Assembly (NCBI GenBank): GCA_910585265.1
Contig: CAJUCA010000043.1
Coordinates: forward strand, 1 to 27,073
Reading direction: 5' to 3'
DNA length: 27,073 bases
DNA from: an uncultured Oscillospiraceae bacterium
GTDB lineage: Bacteria > Bacillota > Clostridia > Oscillospirales > Oscillospiraceae
Shown here: piece by piece, positions 21,822 through 27,073 of the stretch
How the letters are laid out: the number at the start of each line of letters is the position of its first letter
Position numbering within the stretch: the first letter of the stretch is position 1
The notes under the pieces: generated by a model
What the model saw: the letters and a program-made list of their open reading frames with translations, nothing else
What the model was told of the DNA's origin: nothing
Database searches by the model: none
Translations under genes and position numbers: made by a program

Positions 21822-23438
21822 ATGGAATTTTTTTATTGCTACGGATATGGCAGGCTGTCCCGGGAGGACAGCGGCAAGGTGGAGAGCGGCAGCATCAAGA
21901 ACCAGCGCGACCTCATCCACGACTATGTGGCCCGGCGCCCGGAACTCAAGCTGGTGATGGAGGGTTACGATGACGGTTACACCGGAACAAATTTTGACCG
22001 TCCCCATTTTCAGGAGATGATGGCCGCCATAGAGGCGGGCAAGGTCAACTGCGTAATTGTCAAAGACCTTTCGCGGTTCGGCCGAAACCACATTGATGGC
22101 GGCAGGTATATCGCGAAGCTGTTTCCCACCCTGGGAGTACGCTTCATCGCAATCAATGACAGTTATGACAGCGAACATCTGAACAGTGCCAGCAACATTA
22201 TTATGCCGGTGCAGAACCTGTTCAACGACTCCTTCTGCCGCGACACCTCCGAAAAAATCCGCAGCCATTTGGACGTGAAGCGGCGCAACGGGGATTTCAT
22301 CGGTTCGTTCGCGCCTTTCGGCTATGCCAAGGACCCGGACAACAAAAACCGGCTGGTCATCGACCCAGACGCCGCCCAAGTAGTGCGGGAGATTTTTGCC
22401 CAGCGCATCGCGGGGCAGAGCTGCAAATCCATCGCAGACAGCCTCAATTTCGCGGGAGTGCTCTCGCCCATGGAGTACAAACGGGCCCAGGGCATGAACT
22501 ATAAATCCGGCTACCGTGTTCACAGCAAGGCCCAGTGGTCCGCCGTCAGCGTGCGCCGCATTTTGCAGAACGAGGTTTATCTGGGCGTACTGGAGCAGGG
22601 AAAGCGCACCACGCCCAATTATAAGGTGAGGGCCGTGGTGGAGCGTCCCCGGGATGAATGGATGCGGGTGGAAAACTCCCACGAGGCCATTATCAGCCGA
22701 GAAGAATTTGAACTGGTTGCCCGACTGATGGGCAAGGACACCCGCATGGCGCCCAGCGCCAAGACGGTCTATCCCCTGGCGGGGCTGGTCTGCTGCGCGG
22801 ACTGTATGGGCGCCATGGTTCGTAAGACCAACACCTACGACAGAAAGACCTACGCTTACTATATCTGCGCCTCCCACCGTGGTGATAAATCCGTTTGCTC
22901 CCCTCACAGCGTCAGCGAGCGTAAACTGGAAGCAGCCGTACTGGAGGGGATCAATTTCCAGATTCAAACGGTGGTAGAGCTGGGCCATGCGCTGGAGGCC
23001 GTCAGCCGCCGACCCATGCGCCAGGTGAAGGCGGGCCGGATGGAGCGCCGCCTGGATGTTATCCGCAGCGAACTGGCAAAAAAGGAAGCCATACGGGATT
23101 CCCTCTACCGGCGCTATGCCGCCGGGGAGATCTCCAGGGAGGACTTTTACGAGTTCAAGCGTATTTTCACCCAAGACTGCGAGGAGGCGGAGCGGGCTGT
23201 GGAAGCCCAGCAGCGCCAGATAGACGAATTGCTGGCCAATACCGCCCCGGACAGCCCGTGGATTGAGTATTTCCGGCGGTTCGGGCACTTGGATGAATTG
23301 AACCGGGATGTGGCGGCGCGCCTGCTGGACCGTGTGCTGGTGTATGAAGATGGCCGGGTTGAGATCGTTTTCCAGTACCAAGAGCAGTTTGAACAGGCCA
23401 TGGCCGTGGTTCAGGACGCTCTAAGGGAGGCGGTGTGA
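21822..23438 (+). CDS. Large serine recombinase 1 of 3
   Basis: The 538-residue product has an N-terminal resolvase domain with catalytic Ser in YGRLSRED (S13), DDGYTGTNFDRP, VKDLSRFGRNHID and GVRFIAINDSYDS. A recombinase domain follows (APFGYAKDPDNKNRLVIDPD, then VRRILQNEVYLGVLEQGKR). A zinc ribbon (VCCADC, then YYICASHRGDKSVC) precedes a C-terminal coiled coil (RRLDVIRSELAKKEAIRDSL). Large serine recombinases integrate and excise elements at short attachment sites. AGGAGG lies before the ATG. The last codons are coupled to the next recombinase. All catalytic features are intact, so it should be active. Confidence 0.95.
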   Translation: MEFFYCYGYGRLSREDSGKVESGSIKNQRDLIHDYVARRPELKLVMEGYDDGYTGTNFDRPHFQEMMAAIEAGKVNCVIVKDLSRFGRNHIDGGRYIAKLFPTLGVRFIAINDSYDSEHLNSASNIIMPVQNLFNDSFCRDTSEKIRSHLDVKRRNGDFIGSFAPFGYAKDPDNKNRLVIDPDAAQVVREIFAQRIAGQSCKSIADSLNFAGVLSPMEYKRAQGMNYKSGYRVHSKAQWSAVSVRRILQNEVYLGVLEQGKRTTPNYKVRAVVERPRDEWMRVENSHEAIISREEFELVARLMGKDTRMAPSAKTVYPLAGLVCCADCMGAMVRKTNTYDRKTYAYYICASHRGDKSVCSPHSVSERKLEAAVLEGINFQIQTVVELGHALEAVSRRPMRQVKAGRMERRLDVIRSELAKKEAIRDSLYRRYAAGEISREDFYEFKRIFTQDCEEAERAVEAQQRQIDELLANTAPDSPWIEYFRRFGHLDELNRDVAARLLDRVLVYEDGRVEIVFQYQEQFEQAMAVVQDALREAV

Positions 23439-23440
23439 TT

Positions 23441-25171
23441 ATGCCGCGCAAGAGCAGGAAAGAGGCCATTCGGGCCATCAACGCCGGACAGATTCCCGAA
23501 ATTCCAGCCCAGCGGCCTGAAAGCCAGCCCATGGAGCAGATTTATCAGACGGTGGGGTATGCCAGGCTCTCCGTGGCGGAGACCCGGGACCGCAAGGACG
23601 GCGAGGCGCTGCAAAATCAGAAGGCCCTTCTGCGGGACTACATTCAGAAAAAGGCGAACCTGCGGCTGGTGGATATCTGCGAGGACAACGGCCAAACTGG
23701 AACCAACTTCCAGAGGGCAGGCTTTGAGCGGATGATGGAGCTGATCCGCTCCGGCAAAGCCAACTGCATCGTGGTCAAGGATCTGTCCCGGTTTGGCCGG
23801 GACCACGTTGAGGCGGGCAATTTTCTGGAAAACGTATTTCCTTATATCGGTGTGCGCTTCATTTCCATCGGAGACGGCTACGACAGCGCTGACGCCACTA
23901 CAACGGACTGCCTGATGGTGGCGTTGAGAAACCTGGGGAACCAGATATATTCCATGGATATTTCACGGAAATCCGGCTCGGTGCTCCGGGAGAAAATCCG
24001 GCGGGGCGAGTTCATCGGTGCTTACGCGGCCTACGGCTACATCAAAGACCCGGATGACCGCCACCATATTGTCATCGACCCGGAGGCCGCTGAGGTAGTG
24101 CGGGAAATCTTCCGCAGAAAGCTGGAAGGGGCCAGCAATGTGGCCATTGTCCGCCGGCTCAACGAGGCGGCCATCCCGTCTCCCTGTTGCTACCGGCATC
24201 AAAAGGGCATCCTGGTGGACAAGCGTTTTGAACAGCCCAAGCCTTGGACAGCGACAACGGTAAAAAAGATTTTGACCTGCCAGACCTATATTGGCGATAT
24301 GGTTCAGGGACGGCGCAGGTCGGAGTTTTACGCCGGGAAAGCGGATCGCATGCTGCCCCGGGAGGACTGGTGTGTGGTGGAGGGAACCCATGAACCCATT
24401 GTCAGCCGGAAGGATTTTGAGGCGGTGCAAGACATCCTGGAGACAGCACGTAGCCGATACCAATCCCGTCTGGGCGTATATGACCATCTGGGGAAAAGTG
24501 AAAATATCCTGAAAGGGCTGGTGTTCTGTGGTGACTGCGGAAAGCCCATGGTACGATATAAACAGGTGTCCCACGGAAAATCCGTGACCTATCACTATCT
24601 GTGCCCCAACTACGCGGCCCTGCTGGATCGGAGCGGGTGCAGCTATAAGTTTCTGCGCGAGGATGTCCTGATGGACGCCCTCACAGAGATGATTTCGGCA
24701 GAAATCCGGCAGACGGTAGATGCAGCCAAGCTGGCCCAACGGCTTTCCATGGCAAATCGGGTGCAGGCGGAGAACCTATCGCTGGAATTGAAGCGTCTGA
24801 ATAGTGAACTGGCCCGGGCAGAGACCGCAAAGAAGGGGGCCATGGAGGACTATCTCAGCGGCCTACTCTCCCAGGAGGATTATGAACGCCTGAAAAGAGC
24901 CTGCGCCGGGGAAACCATGCGGCTGAAGGGGCGAATATCCGCCTTGCAAACAGACTACACGAAACAGACTGAGACGCTGACCCAAGGCAATCCCTGGCTG
25001 CAAACCTTTGGCGGGATTGACCTCGAAGACGGCTTAACCGGCCCGCTGGCCCACAGCCTGATTCAGCGCGTAACGGTCTATGAAAATGATCGGATTGACG
25101 TGACGCTTCGCTACCGAGATGAAAAGGCGCAGCTGCTTACGGCGGGAGATGCTGGGGAGGTAGTGGCATGA
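23441..25171 (+). CDS. Large serine recombinase 2 of 3
   Basis: The 576-residue product has the same domain order as the preceding gene: catalytic VGYARLSVAET (S44), DNGQTGTNFQRAGF, VKDLSRFGRDHVEAGNF, then YGYIKDPDDRHHIVIDPEAA, a zinc ribbon (VFCGDCGKPM, then YHYLCPNY and SGCSY) and a coiled-coil tail. It carries an extra N-terminal segment of about 35 residues rich in basic and proline residues. ATG 23441 is preferred over GTG 23435 because AAGGGAGG is then ten bases away; the gene starts two bases after the previous stop. It is clearly a diverged paralogue rather than a recent duplicate. Confidence 0.95.
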   Translation: MPRKSRKEAIRAINAGQIPEIPAQRPESQPMEQIYQTVGYARLSVAETRDRKDGEALQNQKALLRDYIQKKANLRLVDICEDNGQTGTNFQRAGFERMMELIRSGKANCIVVKDLSRFGRDHVEAGNFLENVFPYIGVRFISIGDGYDSADATTTDCLMVALRNLGNQIYSMDISRKSGSVLREKIRRGEFIGAYAAYGYIKDPDDRHHIVIDPEAAEVVREIFRRKLEGASNVAIVRRLNEAAIPSPCCYRHQKGILVDKRFEQPKPWTATTVKKILTCQTYIGDMVQGRRRSEFYAGKADRMLPREDWCVVEGTHEPIVSRKDFEAVQDILETARSRYQSRLGVYDHLGKSENILKGLVFCGDCGKPMVRYKQVSHGKSVTYHYLCPNYAALLDRSGCSYKFLREDVLMDALTEMISAEIRQTVDAAKLAQRLSMANRVQAENLSLELKRLNSELARAETAKKGAMEDYLSGLLSQEDYERLKRACAGETMRLKGRISALQTDYTKQTETLTQGNPWLQTFGGIDLEDGLTGPLAHSLIQRVTVYENDRIDVTLRYRDEKAQLLTAGDAGEVVA

Positions 25172-26763
25172 ACGTGGCAAAGTACATCAGGCTGTCCTCT
25201 GCAGATGAAGGCGCCCGCTACGGTGAAAAGCTGGAGAGCGACAGCGTTACCCATCAGCGGATGCTGCTGGATCGGTATATTTCTGAGCGTCCCGAGTTTG
25301 ATGGATCTACTGTTCTGGAATTTCTGGATGACGGACGGAGCGGGACGAATTTTGACCGTCCGGGTGTCCAAGCCCTGCTAAATGCCGCAAAGCGCAGGCA
25401 AATCGACTGTATCATCGTAAAAGATTTTACCCGCTTTGGACGTACTTCGTTAGAGGTGGATAATTACCTGGAACAGGTTTTTCCGTTTCTGGGCATTCGG
25501 TTTATCTCGGTCAACGATGGTTATGACAGCAATAACTTTCCCCATGGCTGTGCCGGGGATCTGGGTAACGGAATTCGCACCCTGATGGGCGAAATGTACA
25601 GCAGGGATCTGTCCCAGAAGTCCAAGGCCGCAAAGCGGCAATATGCCCAGCGGGGGCAGATCATCAGCCCGTATCCCATCTACGGCTATATCAAATCACC
25701 TGTGGATAAGCGTACTTGGATTCCTGACCCTGATGCGGCCCCGATAGTGCGGCAGATTTTTGAACAGCTTTTAGGCGGCATGACTATGGTGGGGATTGCC
25801 GGGGAATTGAACGCTCGGGGGGTGCCGACCCCATCTCAGCTTAAGCGGACACATGGCTCCAAGCGACAGCTTTGGAATTCGGAACGGATGCAGAACGAAT
25901 GGGGCCGGAGTACCGTAGACAGGATACTGCGAGATGAACGGTACACTGGTAAGCTGATTGCCCTGAAACAAACCCGGACGGAGGTTGGCAACTATAAATC
26001 CATGAAGTCTACGCCGAGAGAGGAATGGATTGTGATTCCAGATGCTTTTGAGGCACTGATCACCCAGCAGATGTTTGACCAGGTTCGTGAGAGTATGCAA
26101 CGAAACGCCCGGCCTCGCACGGCTTCAGCGTACAAGTCTGATAGGATTTTTGTGCGCCGGCTGAAGTGCGCCGGCTGCGGCCTTGCCCTTGACCGCCGCA
26201 AATTAGCTGGGGAATGGCATTATGTCTGCGGTAAACGCGCATGGGAAAAAACAGCGCATTGTCAGGCTGTCCGGCTTTCTGAAAGCGAATTGACCCAGGC
26301 CGTGTTAGCGTCCATCCATTTGCAGGCGAAGCTGGCCAAGGATGTGGAACGTCAGCTTGACCGGCAGGAATCTGGGTGCCGCAGGACGGAAAATGCCATG
26401 CAAAAACGTCAGCGTCATGTGCAAATGAAGCTGGCGCAGCTTACAGAACAGAAAAAAGACGTCTACCTGCGTTATGACAAGGGGGAGCTGTCATGGGCTG
26501 AGTTTGATGCTGAGTGTAAGGCACTGGGCAGGGAAATTGACAACTGCCAGAAAGAGCTTTCGGATTCCGCCAAAAGCAGCGACTCCGTGTGGGCTACTCA
26601 TACACTGTGTCACCGTGGGCAAATCAGCGATTTGAAAGAACTGGAGCAAATTAAAACGCTGGATCGCGAAACTGTTGACCGACTGATTCACAGTGTTAAG
26701 GTTTACATCGGAAATCGAATTGAGATCATTTGGAACTTTAACACGGACGGTCTTCTGAACTGA
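25168..26763 (+). CDS. Large serine recombinase 3 of 3
   Basis: The 531-residue product has catalytic Ser in AKYIRLSSADE (S10), DDGRSGTNFDRPGVQ, VKDFTRFGRTSLEVDNY, FISVNDGYDSNN, then YPIYGYIKSPVDKRTWIPDP, a zinc ribbon (LKCAGCGLALDRR, then HYVCGKRAWEKTAHC) and a coiled-coil C-terminus (MQKRQRHVQMKLAQLTEQKK). It starts inside the stop codon of recombinase 2 (ATGA), so the three are translated as a coupled set. Its codon use is more AT-rich than that of recombinases 1 and 2. It appears intact. Confidence 0.95.
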   Translation: MNVAKYIRLSSADEGARYGEKLESDSVTHQRMLLDRYISERPEFDGSTVLEFLDDGRSGTNFDRPGVQALLNAAKRRQIDCIIVKDFTRFGRTSLEVDNYLEQVFPFLGIRFISVNDGYDSNNFPHGCAGDLGNGIRTLMGEMYSRDLSQKSKAAKRQYAQRGQIISPYPIYGYIKSPVDKRTWIPDPDAAPIVRQIFEQLLGGMTMVGIAGELNARGVPTPSQLKRTHGSKRQLWNSERMQNEWGRSTVDRILRDERYTGKLIALKQTRTEVGNYKSMKSTPREEWIVIPDAFEALITQQMFDQVRESMQRNARPRTASAYKSDRIFVRRLKCAGCGLALDRRKLAGEWHYVCGKRAWEKTAHCQAVRLSESELTQAVLASIHLQAKLAKDVERQLDRQESGCRRTENAMQKRQRHVQMKLAQLTEQKKDVYLRYDKGELSWAEFDAECKALGREIDNCQKELSDSAKSSDSVWATHTLCHRGQISDLKELEQIKTLDRETVDRLIHSVKVYIGNRIEIIWNFNTDGLLN

Positions 26764-26771
26764 CAGCGGTG

Positions 26772-26801
26772 GGCCACGGCAGTTCTGAGACTGCCGTGGC
26801 C
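26772..26801 (+). terminator. Hairpin after the recombinase operon
   Basis: GGCCACGGCAGT-TCTGAG-ACTGCCGTGGCC is a perfect 12-bp stem starting eight bases after the stop of recombinase 3. No T-run follows, so termination efficiency is uncertain; it could also be a structure at the element end. Confidence 0.6.
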
Positions 26802-26896
26802 TATCGGCATACACATCTCTCGCAATTCCGCCTCTTTCTCATGAGTTTTGTGACCCGAAAAAAGTCAAAAAAGTTTTTGGTTTTTACTTGACACTT

Positions 26897-27002
26897 TCTG
26901 ATGACGGCATCTCCGGCACCCGCTTTGACTGTCCTGGCTTCACCGCCATGATGGAGGGAGGTGGAGGCCGGGAACGTGGATGCTATCATTGTGAAAGATG
27001 AT
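26897..27002 (+). pseudogene. Fragment of a fourth large serine recombinase
   Basis: Reading from 26897 gives SDDGISGTRFDCPGFTAMME, then after a +1 shift EVEAGNVDAIIVKD, the conserved block just after the catalytic Ser region of this family (compare DDGxSGTxFDRPGF and IIVKDxSRxGR). One extra G in GAGGGAGG breaks the frame, D-R-P has become D-C-P, and homology stops abruptly at about 27000, where AT-rich sequence begins. Only about 35 residues survive. It is a relic of an older element or the scar of an insertion. The remaining bases to 27073 contain nothing I recognise. Confidence 0.75.
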
Positions 27003-27073
27003 TGTGTTATTGTAGAACTAGGCCTTGTTTGAAAAATAAATATTGCACAAATGATAAAGAAGTGTAAAATAGG

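Larger units (their letters stand above)
19689..27002 (+). mobile_element. Probable small mobile element or element end with three serine recombinases
   Basis: From about 19.55 kb the DNA changes: it becomes AT-rich, the flagellar genes stop, and a set of accessory regulators is followed by three consecutive large serine recombinases and a truncated fourth. Such recombinases catalyse integration and excision of clostridial elements. I found no conjugation, replication or resistance genes and could not define attachment sites, so the ends given are only the outermost element-like features. Confidence 0.4.

Noticed and set aside
1..27073. CRISPR array, tRNA or rRNA genes
   Set aside because: No regularly spaced repeats, cloverleaf-like tRNA sequences or rRNA segments were seen on reading through the window.

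Overview
The window looks like the chromosome of a motile, anaerobic, fairly GC-rich member of the Clostridia, most likely Oscillospiraceae (the Oscillibacter/Intestinimonas/Flavonifractor type). The evidence is a Firmicutes-style flagellin, a CsrA, clostridial-type TnpB and serine-recombinase sequences, AGGAGG-type ribosome binding sites and a radical SAM enzyme. No rRNA, tRNA or CRISPR array was seen.

Region A (1-3713) is a regulatory module upstream of flagellin. After a broken IS630 transposase and a small serine resolvase/invertase comes a 394-residue TnpB homologue in which all three RuvC catalytic acids are replaced (D to K, E to R, D to E) while the zinc ribbon and nucleic-acid-binding body are kept. 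This is the hallmark of a TldR, an RNA-guided nuclease-dead repressor derived from a transposon. Behind its stop codon lies an omega-RNA-like structured stretch, then csrA (with an unusual C-terminal extension), then a 293-nt highly structured leader, then flagellin. The order is tldR - guide RNA - csrA - fliC. It suggests one locus combining DNA-level (RNA-guided) and mRNA-level (CsrA) control of flagella. An 11-base match links the start of the predicted guide to the gap in front of the glycosylation operon.

Region B (3714-19542) is flagellin with a strong terminator, followed by an 11-gene co-directional cluster with gaps under 50 bp or ATGA overlaps. It encodes two GT2-type glycosyltransferases, a CDP-glucose branch (RfbF cytidylyltransferase, RfbG dehydratase, an RmlC-like epimerase, a DegT aminotransferase), a C-methyltransferase broken by two single-base homopolymer deletions, a radical SAM/SPASM enzyme, an alkaline-phosphatase-superfamily protein with a Thr nucleophile, an APS-kinase/methyltransferase fusion and a PHP phosphatase. 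The likely role is building and attaching a CDP-derived, methylated and possibly amino-, phospho- or sulfo-decorated deoxysugar to flagellin.

Region C (19543-27073) is more AT-rich in its first part and looks like a small mobile element or element end: an orphan response regulator with a degenerate receiver, a sigma region 4-like regulator, a DUF6870-type small protein, and three large serine recombinases in an overlapping operon behind a good sigma-A promoter. A truncated fourth recombinase lies near the right edge.
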